The position numbers and the translations under genes were made by a program. This document shows positions 26,951 through 34,982 of a DNA stretch of 37,534 nt, piece after piece. The DNA is taken from the NCBI RefSeq assembly GCF_001541925.1, contig NZ_LQMW01000016.1, forward strand, positions 1-37,534. Reading direction: 5' to 3'. The notes under the pieces were generated by a model that saw only the letters and a list, made by a program, of their open reading frames with translations, was not told the origin of the DNA and made no database searches. The DNA comes from Nitrosopumilus sp. Nsub (lineage in GTDB: Archaea > Thermoproteota > Nitrososphaeria > Nitrososphaerales > Nitrosopumilaceae). Numbering within the stretch: the stretch's first letter is position 1; the number at the start of each line of letters is the position of its first letter.

Positions 26951-27694
26951 TTAGACTAGATTATAGTAATTCTGTTTTGGCTTGAAAATTACAAATTGTT
27001 TTATCATATTTAGTAAAAATTCTTCAGATTCTTCTCTAGTTCCAAATAACAAAGGATATTTCTCCATAAAATCAAATAAAACATCTTGATTAACAGACAA
27101 ATCATCATCGCCACGTATTTTTTTAAAAATATAAAATAATTTTTCTTTTTTATTATTAAGAGGAGTTATTCTATCAAAAGAATTTTTTGTTAGTAAACTG
27201 TGATCAACTTTTGGCGTATCAAGACCCAAAAATTTCAGAATTTCCTTATCAGTATCTTGTTTGATTAATTCATTTTTAACATTTTTACAGAATTGAACAA
27301 AATCTTTATTTTCATTTACGGGCAGATTAGATAAATCAATTAATTCTAATAATTTCTTACGATCTATTAACACAACATTTGTAATTTTAGCTAAATTTTT
27401 TGCAGAAGAAAGGAATTTGTTGTTAGTAATCACGACAGACATTTGAGAATTATATTTTCTTGAAGAATCCAATACTCTTTGAACAGAAGTAAAAGTCAAT
27501 TCAGATTCTGAACGAGTAGTTTGGACTGCAATACGAAAGTTAGATTGTTGTAACATCATATCACATCCATATTTTTTTGAACGATTTGTTACAGTGGCAG
27601 AATAACCTAATTTTTCAAATAATTTGATTGTAAATTCTTCAAATTCACGACCAGAAGTATTATCAAGATTAGATAAATCATATAGTGAATCCAT
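26951..27694 (-). CDS. Mrr-type restriction-endonuclease fold protein lacking the catalytic Lys, with winged-helix tail
   Basis: A 247-residue protein from ATG 27694 (the longer start at 27751 is less likely). Residues 13-115 follow the Mrr catalytic domain: GREFEEFTIKLFEKLGY, then GCDMML with the metal Asp45, then FRIAVQTTRSES, where the QxK motif is Q-T-T, so the catalytic Lys is absent. VVLIDRKKLLELI closes the fold. Residues 165-247 look like a helical/winged-helix region ending in FVIFKPKQNYYNLV. It may bind DNA without cutting it. It is divergent from 27725 with only 30 bp between. Confidence 0.75.
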   Translation of the reverse strand: MDSLYDLSNLDNTSGREFEEFTIKLFEKLGYSATVTNRSKKYGCDMMLQQSNFRIAVQTTRSESELTFTSVQRVLDSSRKYNSQMSVVITNNKFLSSAKNLAKITNVVLIDRKKLLELIDLSNLPVNENKDFVQFCKNVKNELIKQDTDKEILKFLGLDTPKVDHSLLTKNSFDRITPLNNKKEKLFYIFKKIRGDDDLSVNQDVLFDFMEKYPLLFGTREESEEFLLNMIKQFVIFKPKQNYYNLV

Positions 27695-27724
27695 TGTATT
27701 TTGACTTATTAATAGCAATAAAAA

Positions 27725-28057
27725 TTGATAATCAAATTGACAGAGATTCAACTAGAGGGTTCAGGAGGATGGATTAAAGCAGATCTTACGGATGAACAAG
27801 TAAAAGAATCAAAACTAGTTCCAAATATGGAAAAATATTTTCTAGGAAAACTTGAAAAACTGGATACAACAAAAATGAATAAACATTTTTGTAAACAATG
27901 TAATTCAGAATTTGATGGTCCTACCCAAATACAAATTGAAGAAAAACCAAACGAAGCAGTTGCAGATGGATTAATCCTCATAGAAAGAGGGCAATACACA
28001 TGCCATAAATGCAATTCAATCATTGGAGAATACAGAGTATTTCAAAAAAGTGAATAA
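27725..28057 (+). CDS. Hypothetical protein with a CxxC...CxxC zinc site
   Basis: A 110-residue protein starting at TTG 27725 (or TTG 27737). The first half, with IQLEGSGGWIKADLTDEQ, is acidic; the second carries FCKQCNSEFDG and YTCHKCNSIIGEY, two CxxC knuckles about 45 residues apart that would bind one zinc. The role is unknown; similar zinc-ribbon proteins often act on nucleic acids or as chaperones. The divergent spacing of 30 bp to the Mrr-like gene implies overlapping promoters. Confidence 0.78.
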   Translation: MIIKLTEIQLEGSGGWIKADLTDEQVKESKLVPNMEKYFLGKLEKLDTTKMNKHFCKQCNSEFDGPTQIQIEEKPNEAVADGLILIERGQYTCHKCNSIIGEYRVFQKSE

Positions 28058-28119
28058 ATAAAAAAATATTTTTCAAGATAGAACGTATTCAATAAATACT
28101 ACAATTTTTCAGCAATATT

Positions 28120-28260
28120 ATGGCAAATATGAAATGTGTATCATGTGGAATTAGTTTTTTCTCACCAATGGGATCAAACAAATGTTCTAGATGTGCAGGA
28201 AAAGAATCTCAGGGCAGTGAGGGACATGACTCTTGTGGCTGTGGCGGACACAATTGTTAA
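28120..28260 (+). CDS. Small zinc-ribbon protein, 46 residues, Cys/His-rich
   Basis: ATG 28120 to TAA 28260. It has one zinc ribbon (KCVSCGISFFS...NKCSRCAGK) and a Gly/Cys/His tail (DSCGCGGHNC). Cys placement makes this a confident gene despite its size. Such small zinc fingers are common in archaea; partner unknown. It follows 27725-28057 on the same strand. Confidence 0.75.
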   Translation: MANMKCVSCGISFFSPMGSNKCSRCAGKESQGSEGHDSCGCGGHNC

Positions 28261-28309
28261 TTCTTTTTTTCTTCAATCAAAAATATAACTAACAAAAAAA
28301 AGCAGAATT

Positions 28310-28822
28310 ATGACAAAAACAGCATCAGAAATGAAAGAATTAGTAGAAGAATATATCAAAATTACCAACGTAAAATATGAGGATCAAACTGAAAAAATTA
28401 AACAAAAAAGTGATTTAGTAGATTGGCAATTTCATGTTGGAACAAATGTAATTGTAAGTAAAAATTCTAACAGAGAAGACAGAATTCATGTAAATGTCAA
28501 CATGAGATTTCCTCCAGAGGATTCCAAATTATTAATTAGTAAAAATCCATCATTTTCAAAAACAATAATGGAAGTAAGTGAAATTTGCACAATTTGTAAT
28601 ATTGGGCATCAATGGATCAAAGATGGAGAAATAATAGCAGGTTTGGCGATATTTTCTCATATTGACGAACAAAATTTGAATAGAATTTCATTTCACAATG
28701 TATGGGATAATGTGGCCAGGGTATCAGGACACGTTCAAAAAATTCTACGTTCAAATTTTAGTAGTTTTTCATCAAAAAATAATTTAACAGATGAAACAAC
28801 TGGAAAAACAATGTATGGGTAA
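28310..28822 (+). CDS. Hypothetical soluble protein of 170 residues
   Basis: ATG 28310. An alpha/beta protein with VDWQFHVGTNVIVSK, DRIHVNVNMRFP and a C-terminal helix (NVWDNVARVSGHVQKIL); I do not recognise a family with confidence. It has two Cys in EICTICNIG. It has no membrane segment. It follows the zinc-ribbon gene by 49 bp and is likely co-oriented in one transcript. Confidence 0.8.
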   Translation: MTKTASEMKELVEEYIKITNVKYEDQTEKIKQKSDLVDWQFHVGTNVIVSKNSNREDRIHVNVNMRFPPEDSKLLISKNPSFSKTIMEVSEICTICNIGHQWIKDGEIIAGLAIFSHIDEQNLNRISFHNVWDNVARVSGHVQKILRSNFSSFSSKNNLTDETTGKTMYG

Positions 28823-28896
28823 ATTCAAAATATAGATGTCTCACAGTGAACAGATTAATTCTACATTTGAAACGTTGGAGTTAATCAGTAGACAAA

Positions 28897-29301
28897 GTGC
28901 AACGTTCAGATAGAACAATAAAAGAAATCACTCACATACAAGTTTTAGAAAAATATGATGATGGGATTTTACGACAAAGGCAAGTACTTGACAAGGCCAT
29001 GAGAGAAAGAATAACAATAGATAGACGAAATAAAACAGTAGGATTTGATCTGATTAAAAATTCCATATTTACAGGTTATTTTCTAAACAGAGTAAAGGAT
29101 CAGAATGGAAAATTAACACTGATTTATGAGCAAAATTAGTTTCCAATAACACCACGAGATAGAAAATTAGAAACTAAATTTCCTCAAATTCTAATTAAAG
29201 GAATACAAGAAATGAAAGAACATGCAGAGAAACAACAGATTAGCAGAAAACATCACACTTTTTTCAAAAATGGAGGAATTTCAGAGCCAAACTATACATA
29301 G
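28897..29301 (+). pseudogene. ORF split by an in-frame TAG (80 + 53 codons)
   Basis: GTG at 28897 opens 80 codons (MQRSDRTIKEITHIQVLEKY...) ending in TAG at 29137-29139. The same frame stays open for 53 more codons with protein-like sequence (FPITPRDRKLETKFPQILIK...) to TAG at 29299, and that part has no start codon before an internal ATG. A 25-codon ORF from ATG 28833 (MSHSEQINSTFETLEL...) lies just before in another frame, so the original gene may have begun there. Most likely a gene decayed by one frameshift and one nonsense change; readthrough is the alternative. Family unknown. Confidence 0.55.
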
Positions 29302-29324
29302 ACAAATAAAAAAAGAACAAACGA

Positions 29325-29624
29325 ATGATATCTTTTGAATATAGAATTTTAAGTGAATACAAAATAAAAATAGCAAAAATAGATACTTTAGTTAAATCAA
29401 TTACCACCCATAGAGAACCAAAAAATACAGAATGTAAAGATGCATCCGAATTTTTAGATGTAATGATTAATGAGATAGACCAATTTTACAAAAACCATAG
29501 TGAAGTTTTATCAAAAAACGGTAAAAGACCACATGCACGATCACGATTACCTGAAAATAAAAAATGGTTAGAAAATATTGAAAAATTTTATGAGTTAAAT
29601 CCTAAAAGAAGACCAAGAAAATAA
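29325..29624 (+). CDS. Hypothetical basic protein of 99 residues
   Basis: ATG 29325. A helical N-terminal half (ISFEYRILSEYKIKIAKID) is followed by SEFLDVMINEIDQFYKNHS and a basic end NPKRRPRK. Clear coding composition but no recognisable family. The strongly basic tail would suit nucleic acid binding; this is inference. The 224 bases after it (29625-29848) are AT-rich with no ORF. Confidence 0.65.
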   Translation: MISFEYRILSEYKIKIAKIDTLVKSITTHREPKNTECKDASEFLDVMINEIDQFYKNHSEVLSKNGKRPHARSRLPENKKWLENIEKFYELNPKRRPRK

Positions 29625-29848
29625 TCATTTTTAATTATTGTGGCAATTAATCCCAATCGATTTAGAATACCTAAAACCTATGGTAAATCATTAAAGTGAG
29701 ACAAAAAATGGAAAAAATATTTTAGAATCTAAATTAAAATATTGAAAGATTTATGAGAAAAAATTAAATTTATTGAAGAAGTATCAAAAATTATGAAATA
29801 ATAGTTGTTTTATAGTACAATTATTGAAAATTAATTAAGAGGTTAAAA

Positions 29849-31198
29849 ATGGAAAAAAGTACTGTATTAGCCACAATTAAAAAAATTGAAAAATTAATTG
29901 ATGAAAATTCAGGAGATACAGGAAGATTAGAACATATTGTAGATTTTCTAAAAAAGAAAAAACCACTTTACAATACAGATAGAATTTATTTAGAAAGTAA
30001 AATAAATTCAAAAATAATTTTTGAAGAAGAAAAACAGATTAAAAAAGAAAGTGAATCTGAACAAATCACAAAATTAATCAAATCAGGTAAAGGAGATCCT
30101 GGGAGATTAGAACATATTCAAACTATGTTAAAAAAACAAAAAAATCTCTATAAATCAGATAAACAATACTTGGAGAGAAATTTTGGGGTAAAAATTATTC
30201 AAGAACAAAAAGAAGAAATCAAAATTGAGAAAATAGAAAACAAAAGTAGGAGAGTCATGCCCAAAGGTTGGAAACCAATAGAACCAAATCAAAAATTAGA
30301 AAAAATTTCTGAAAAAATAAAAATAGAAGAAAAGGAAATAATGGAACAAAAAAAGAATTCAGAAAAAATAGATGAACAGAAAAATCAATTAAACAAATTA
30401 ATGGAAGAACGAAAAAATAATGCAGAAAAATTAAGGGAAGAAAGACAAAGTATAGAGGCCAAAATCAATGATGAAAGAACATTAATTCAAAAACAAACCA
30501 AATTAACAGAGACCATAAATTTACAAAAAAAAGAATTGTCCAAAGTAAAAGATGAACGGGCAAAAATTTTAAAAAAAATTGATGTAGAAAAAGAGTTTAT
30601 TTCTAAAGAATTAGAAGTGCAAAAAAATCAATTGATTCAAGCACAAGATGAACAAGCAAAAATTGAATCTGAAGTTAATGCAGAAAAATTGAAATTAGCA
30701 AAAATGGCTGAAGAGCAAAAAAAGAGATTAAGTGAACAATCAAAAATGGTTAAAGAAATTAATGACAAACAAATAGAATTAGAAAAAACAAAGAAAGAGT
30801 ATGAGGAAATAATTTCACAAGTTAATGCAGAAAAACAAGAAATCAAACTTGCGGAAGAGTTGAAAAAAGAGATCAAGATAATAGAGAAGGATCTCAATAA
30901 TTCAGTTAAAGAAAGACTAAAAGTTTCAAAAATCATATTAAAAGAAAAAAATAACATCAAAAATAGAACCAAAAAGGAGAAAATTGAAGCTAAAAAACAA
31001 GAAAAAGCTAAAAAACAGATCATCAAAGAAGAGAAAAAATTTGAAATTCTAGAAAGAAAACGTAAAAAAATAGATGAAAAAATAAAAGCTAAAAATCAAA
31101 AATTAAAGGAAAAACAAGATAAAATCAACAAAGAGATAGATAAAAAAGACAAAATTTTGAAAAAAATGTCTAAACAAAAAAAAGTTATCAAAAAATAA
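29849..31198 (+). CDS. Long Lys/Glu-rich coiled-coil protein with two N-terminal GDxGRLEHI repeats
   Basis: A 449-residue protein from ATG 29849 with a GAGG Shine-Dalgarno sequence. Two copies of a helical motif, GDTGRLEHI (22-30) and GDPGRLEHI (82-90), each followed by L-K-K-x-K-x-LY-x-D-x-x-YLE, repeat with a 60-residue period. A short RRVMPKGWKPIEPN link (about 134-147) leads to some 300 residues of continuous Lys/Glu/Gln coiled coil. There is no membrane segment or signal peptide. It probably forms long rods, as a scaffold or cytoskeletal or DNA-organising protein; the motif pair suggests a dedicated binding module. Family not recognised. Confidence 0.85.
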   Translation: MEKSTVLATIKKIEKLIDENSGDTGRLEHIVDFLKKKKPLYNTDRIYLESKINSKIIFEEEKQIKKESESEQITKLIKSGKGDPGRLEHIQTMLKKQKNLYKSDKQYLERNFGVKIIQEQKEEIKIEKIENKSRRVMPKGWKPIEPNQKLEKISEKIKIEEKEIMEQKKNSEKIDEQKNQLNKLMEERKNNAEKLREERQSIEAKINDERTLIQKQTKLTETINLQKKELSKVKDERAKILKKIDVEKEFISKELEVQKNQLIQAQDEQAKIESEVNAEKLKLAKMAEEQKKRLSEQSKMVKEINDKQIELEKTKKEYEEIISQVNAEKQEIKLAEELKKEIKIIEKDLNNSVKERLKVSKIILKEKNNIKNRTKKEKIEAKKQEKAKKQIIKEEKKFEILERKRKKIDEKIKAKNQKLKEKQDKINKEIDKKDKILKKMSKQKKVIKK

Positions 31199-31408
31199 CT
31201 AAATCAACTTAAAAAGAAAAAAATCTACAGTTGTAGAAATTTGTAATTTTTGAATGAATTCATTTTGAATTTAAGTTTTAAAAAATGTTGAAAATAATCA
31301 ATATTGAAAAATATCAAGGTATTTTTAAAAGAAGAATGTAAAAATTATAGGTTTGCACGCCTGAGAAAAATATGTAATTTAACAATCAGTTATCTTACAG
31401 AAATTCTC

Positions 31409-31432
31409 CAGTGGCAACATTCGTTGCCACTG
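31409..31432. terminator. Perfect 10-bp stem with 4-base loop
   Basis: Arms CAGTGGCAAC and GTTGCCACTG enclose the loop ATTC; the hairpin is the most GC-rich spot for kilobases. It lies between the convergent ends of the coiled-coil gene (31198) and the zinc-ribbon gene (31454). It could act as a bidirectional terminator or be part of a small RNA or element remnant. Archaeal termination usually uses T-runs rather than hairpins, so this assignment is loose. I see no ORF in 31199-31453. Confidence 0.5.
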
Positions 31433-31453
31433 ACATAATTTAATTAAAAATCA

Positions 31454-31645
31454 TTAAGATTTTGATTCAGCATTAACTTTTCTTTGAATATCAATGATAC
31501 ATTGATGACAAATTATCGATTTTTCAGTCATATTGGAAATGACGTCGTTTTTTTGAAAATCAGAGTCAAAAGTAATTCCAATAACCAGCTTATTAGACCA
31601 AACTTCAAAATCCTGTTTCTTTTTTCCACAGACAAAACAATTCAT
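31454..31645 (-). CDS. Small zinc-ribbon protein, 63 residues
   Basis: ATG 31645. CFVCGKKK at the N-terminus and ICHQC at about residues 46-49 form one four-Cys zinc site with a 40-residue spacer. It is likely a stand-alone zinc-binding protein of unknown role. It resembles the layout of the 27725 product only in having two CxxC pairs. Confidence 0.65.
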   Translation of the reverse strand: MNCFVCGKKKQDFEVWSNKLVIGITFDSDFQKNDVISNMTEKSIICHQCIIDIQRKVNAESKS

Positions 31646-31700
31646 AATTTTAGTAAATTCTATGATAACTTAAGGTTGACGATAACAAAATATTTCAAAA

Positions 31701-31823
31701 TTAACATATTACATCTTTACAATGAGGCATCAAAAAATTTGTAATAATAAAACCACCAAAAATAATAATTCACAAAACAAGAGATAAACCAAACAACAAA
31801 GTTTTCTTGTTATCTAATTTCAT
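31701..31823 (-). pseudogene. Small membrane ORF interrupted by an in-frame TGA
   Basis: ATG at 31823 gives MKLDNKKTLLFGLSLVL, then TGA (31770-31772), then in the same frame IIIFGGFIITNFLMPHCKDVIC to TAA at 31701. The two parts together make one good transmembrane helix with a positively charged start. Either a recent nonsense change in a small membrane gene or coincidence. It is on the same strand as argS. Confidence 0.35.
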
Positions 31824-31910
31824 CGCCACATTACACAAAAATGAAAGTATACAAATAATATGAGAAAGTTTTGCCAATGATAAAAAGTAAGAATTTTGAT
31901 AAAAAATCAA

Positions 31911-32093
31911 CTAAAGATCGTTGTTTAAACAAGAGACGAGATTATCACTATAATGACCATATTGTTCCATACAAGAAATTAACAAACGCTCCAATTCTTG
32001 TTCCTCAAAATATCCCAGATAATATTCAAATCCCACAGTTCCAATTACAATACTCATCAAAGCAATTATTGGAATGATCAGAATGATTCGCAT
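31911..32093 (-). CDS. Small membrane-anchored protein, 60 residues
   Basis: ATG at 32093, 5 bp after the argS stop. One N-terminal membrane helix (IILIIPIIALMSIVIGTVGF) is followed by an acidic outer part with two Cys (ISCMEQYGHYSDNLVSCLNN) that could form a disulfide. Function unknown. Likely the last gene of the argS operon. Confidence 0.6.
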   Translation of the reverse strand: MRIILIIPIIALMSIVIGTVGFEYYLGYFEEQELERLLISCMEQYGHYSDNLVSCLNNDL

Positions 32094-32098
32094 ATGAA

Positions 32099-33985
32099 TT
32101 ACATTTTAGATGGAGCAGCAATTCCAAGTAAATCTAATGCTTTTTCTAAAGTTAAATTAAAAGAATGAACTAAACATATTCGAGTAGATTTCAAGGCATC
32201 GTCATTTGAATCTAAAACTTTGACATGTTCATAAAAGGAATTAAAAGCAACAGCTAGGTCATGACAATATCTTGCAATTACTTTAGGTGCAAAATTATTC
32301 ACAGCATCACGAACTTGCATATTGAAAAGACCAATTGTTTTTACTAAATCAATTTCAGATTTTTCTTGGAGTAGTGTAAAATCAACATCGAGGTTTGGGG
32401 AAATTCCAGATTTTTCCAAAATTCGGGATGCTCGGGCATAGGAATATTGAATATATGGAACAGTATCACCTTCCAGACTAAGAGATTTCGTTAAATCAAA
32501 TGTAATTATTTTATCCAAATCTTGTTTAATCATTTCATAACGCAAAGTACCTATTGAAACAGATTGAGCAATTTGTTCAATTTCAGAGTCAATCATTTCA
32601 GGATTTCGTTTTTTTGTTTCCTCTGTGATTTTTTGTTTTAATAGATCACAAACAGAATCAGCACTAACATACAGACCTTTTCTACCAGACATCTGAGCTT
32701 GTTTACCATCAGTCTCCAATCCAAGAGTTTTTGCAGTATTTGCACTTAGTGTAACTGATTCGTAACCAAGATGGACATAACTTTCAGGAATTGAGTTAAA
32801 TTTTTCCATTAAGTTAGTGATAATTTTTTGTAATCTTTCTTGACGAGAGTCAATTACAGTAACAACCTTTTGAGCAGTAAAATTTTGAGGAGGGTTTTTT
32901 GAATCAACCAAAGTTGTTTCCCAAAGGGTTTTAGATTTTGGTTGAAACGAAGGATATTTTTCATAATTAAACGGATCATCTAACAAACCCAATTTCCAAG
33001 CAGCATATGGGATATCTTTTGCAATATAAGTAGCAGTTCCATTACTTCGAACAATTACTTTATCCTCTTCTTTTCCATCACCACGGATTACCCAACATTG
33101 AGCATTTTTGCCATCATTTTCAAATTCTATGAGCCCCATTTCCTTGAGTTTTTCAAATATTTTTGACCACAATCCTGAGCGTATTATTTGAGATTCAAAA
33201 TTTAAGCAATCATAAGATACGTTGAGATTCCAACAGGTTTGTAATTGACCAGCTAAAACTTTTCTTGTAATCAAATCACCAAATTTTGCAATTTCAGAAT
33301 TCCCATCTTCAAGTTGTTTTAAAGTATTTTTTCTAACATCTTCAAGTGAAGGATCAAGTTCATATTTTTGAGTAGTTTTCACATAAACATCATCACCACA
33401 ATAGTGATCAAACTTTTTTCCATTTGGAGGAGTCTCATCAAATCCAAGATGTTTGAATCCTACAATAATATCAGCAACTTGTAAACCAGAATCATCAATA
33501 TAATTAAGAATTTTAACGTTATAGTTTGCCTTTTTTAAAATTCTGGAAACCGTATCACCAACAACAATATTACGAATATGACCAATGTGTAATGCTTTGT
33601 TAGGATTTACACTAGTATGTTCTACTACTATATCAGAATTTTTACCAATGTCAACATTACCAAATGTATCAAGATAAGATTCTGACAAAATCAATTTGCT
33701 TAATTTTTCCCAATTAGCAAAGAAATTCAGATATCCTGACGGATGTGCTTCAGTTTTAAAAACAAACAAACTAGAACATTGAGAATATTTTTCAGAGATG
33801 ATTTGAGTAATTTCTTTAGGACTTTTTTTTAATTCTTTAGCAAGTAAAAATGCAATGTTAGAACTTACATCACCAAATCCAGGCTTTGCAACTTCTACAG
33901 AAAAAGAGATATCAGAAAGAGAAAGTTCTTGAAGAATTTTTTTCAGATTGTTTTCAATTTCATCAATTATTACTTGAAACGTCAT
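32099..33985 (-). CDS. argS: Arginyl-tRNA synthetase
   Basis: A 628-residue class I synthetase from ATG 33985, 1 bp after the stop of the phosphatase gene. It has the N-terminal additional domain (about 1-90, GDVSSNIAFLLAKEL), the HIGH motif at 133-136 in HTSVNPNKALHIGHIRN, QMSGRKG in place of KMSKS (usual in ArgS), and the anticodon-binding DALR domain (about 500-628, YSYARASRIL). It charges tRNA-Arg. Length and motifs are complete. Confidence 0.97.
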   Translation of the reverse strand: MTFQVIIDEIENNLKKILQELSLSDISFSVEVAKPGFGDVSSNIAFLLAKELKKSPKEITQIISEKYSQCSSLFVFKTEAHPSGYLNFFANWEKLSKLILSESYLDTFGNVDIGKNSDIVVEHTSVNPNKALHIGHIRNIVVGDTVSRILKKANYNVKILNYIDDSGLQVADIIVGFKHLGFDETPPNGKKFDHYCGDDVYVKTTQKYELDPSLEDVRKNTLKQLEDGNSEIAKFGDLITRKVLAGQLQTCWNLNVSYDCLNFESQIIRSGLWSKIFEKLKEMGLIEFENDGKNAQCWVIRGDGKEEDKVIVRSNGTATYIAKDIPYAAWKLGLLDDPFNYEKYPSFQPKSKTLWETTLVDSKNPPQNFTAQKVVTVIDSRQERLQKIITNLMEKFNSIPESYVHLGYESVTLSANTAKTLGLETDGKQAQMSGRKGLYVSADSVCDLLKQKITEETKKRNPEMIDSEIEQIAQSVSIGTLRYEMIKQDLDKIITFDLTKSLSLEGDTVPYIQYSYARASRILEKSGISPNLDVDFTLLQEKSEIDLVKTIGLFNMQVRDAVNNFAPKVIARYCHDLAVAFNSFYEHVKVLDSNDDALKSTRICLVHSFNLTLEKALDLLGIAAPSKM

Positions 33986-33986
33986 A

Positions 33987-34682
33987 CTATATTTCAAATA
34001 ATTTAGGTGCTAATTTATCTAATGCTTCTAAAACACCATCACCACTACTTGCAGACACACGCATAGTAGCCTCAGATCGAACAAAATCAGAGGCATTACC
34101 CAATGCGATACTTGTTTTGGCTACTTTGAATAATGGAACATCAGTAGCACTATCACCAATGGCTATTACATCATCTTTTACCAAATTGAATTTCTTCATT
34201 AATTCGGTAAAACCAGTTCCTTTGTCTATTCCCTTAGAGTTTATGTGAATTGCATATTGACTATCAGAAAGACCAACATCAAGATTATGTTCAGAAAGAA
34301 TTTTTTGAGCTTCATCCATATCAAATGTTCTTTCTAAAACAACTTCAGTTAATCTAGGAAATACAGGTTTTTTTTGTACTCCGTCAATACTATTTTTTAT
34401 TATTTCAAATGCCTCATTACATTCTTCAAGATTGCCCAACAAAGTATGCTGATCAGCATCCAGTGCAATACAACCACCATTTTCACCAACTGCAATTTTT
34501 TTAGTTCCACCAAAAACTGAAAGTAGATATGCTTCAACAGAAGAACGTCCAGTTACATAAATTACATCATGACCCATGTTAGTCAATCTTCTTAAAGATT
34601 CTAATGCCCCAAGATGAATTCTACCACCACCATTTTCAGTAATTGTTCCATCAATATCTACTGCAAATGTTTTCTTTTTCAT
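33987..34682 (-). CDS. Archaeal phosphoglycolate phosphatase, HAD superfamily
   Basis: A 231-residue protein from ATG 34682 (a GTG at 34691 adds three residues). HAD motif I is DIDGTIT with the nucleophile Asp, motif II VTGRS, motif III SKGIDKGTG (Lys), and motif IV GDSATDVPLF. The cap is of the C2 type, as in the Thermoplasma phosphoglycolate phosphatase. It would dephosphorylate 2-phosphoglycolate or a similar small phosphate; the substrate is from family knowledge. It is the gene before argS in the operon. Confidence 0.9.
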   Translation of the reverse strand: MKKKTFAVDIDGTITENGGGRIHLGALESLRRLTNMGHDVIYVTGRSSVEAYLLSVFGGTKKIAVGENGGCIALDADQHTLLGNLEECNEAFEIIKNSIDGVQKKPVFPRLTEVVLERTFDMDEAQKILSEHNLDVGLSDSQYAIHINSKGIDKGTGFTELMKKFNLVKDDVIAIGDSATDVPLFKVAKTSIALGNASDFVRSEATMRVSASSGDGVLEALDKLAPKLFEI

Positions 34683-34721
34683 AAAAATCACTTTCTAAGA
34701 CTAAATAATAATGGAGCGTAT

Positions 34722-34895
34722 TCAATCAGAAAGATACATCAAAATTCTTTTTGAAATTTTAGAAGATATTAAAACACCAACCATACCCATCACAATTGCT
34801 GAAATTAGAGTATAAATCAAAACATTTTGAATCAATTCAAATTCACATACTATTAAAAAACAAAACAGATTTGAAGAATTACTAATTTTAAACAT
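34722..34895 (-). CDS. Possible small membrane protein at the head of the phosphatase-argS operon
   Basis: ATG at 34895 opens 57 codons ending at TGA 34722. The start MFKISNSSNLFCFLIVCEFE is followed by a strong hydrophobic stretch (VLIYTLISAIVMGMVGVLIS) and a basic end (SKISKRILMYLSD), a positive-inside signal. It lies 39 bp upstream of the phosphatase ATG on the same strand. The frame is long for this AT-rich DNA, but homology could not be tested. A 34-codon plus-strand ORF overlaps and looks less likely. Confidence 0.45.
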   Translation of the reverse strand: MFKISNSSNLFCFLIVCEFELIQNVLIYTLISAIVMGMVGVLISSKISKRILMYLSD

Positions 34896-34982
34896 TTAAA
34901 ATTAAATCTAAAATGATTTCTTCGAAAAATATTGCAAAGTGTACGGTTTTATTTGAAAAGAATAAAGAAAAAATGAACTGTA

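Noticed and set aside
26856-26955. Plus-strand 32-codon ORF (MNSSNHITVFENKISQ...) upstream of the Mrr-like gene end
   Set aside because: Short, no partner and a competing overlapping ORF in another frame; not distinguishable from chance.
28897-29301. Pyrrolysine decoding of the in-frame TAG
   Set aside because: No pyl genes are seen here and the lineage is not known to use it; decay is simpler, so only readthrough testing is suggested.
31330-31450. Possible tRNA or box C/D RNA around the hairpin
   Set aside because: No cloverleaf, no T-loop GTTCRA motif, and no paired C and D boxes could be found.
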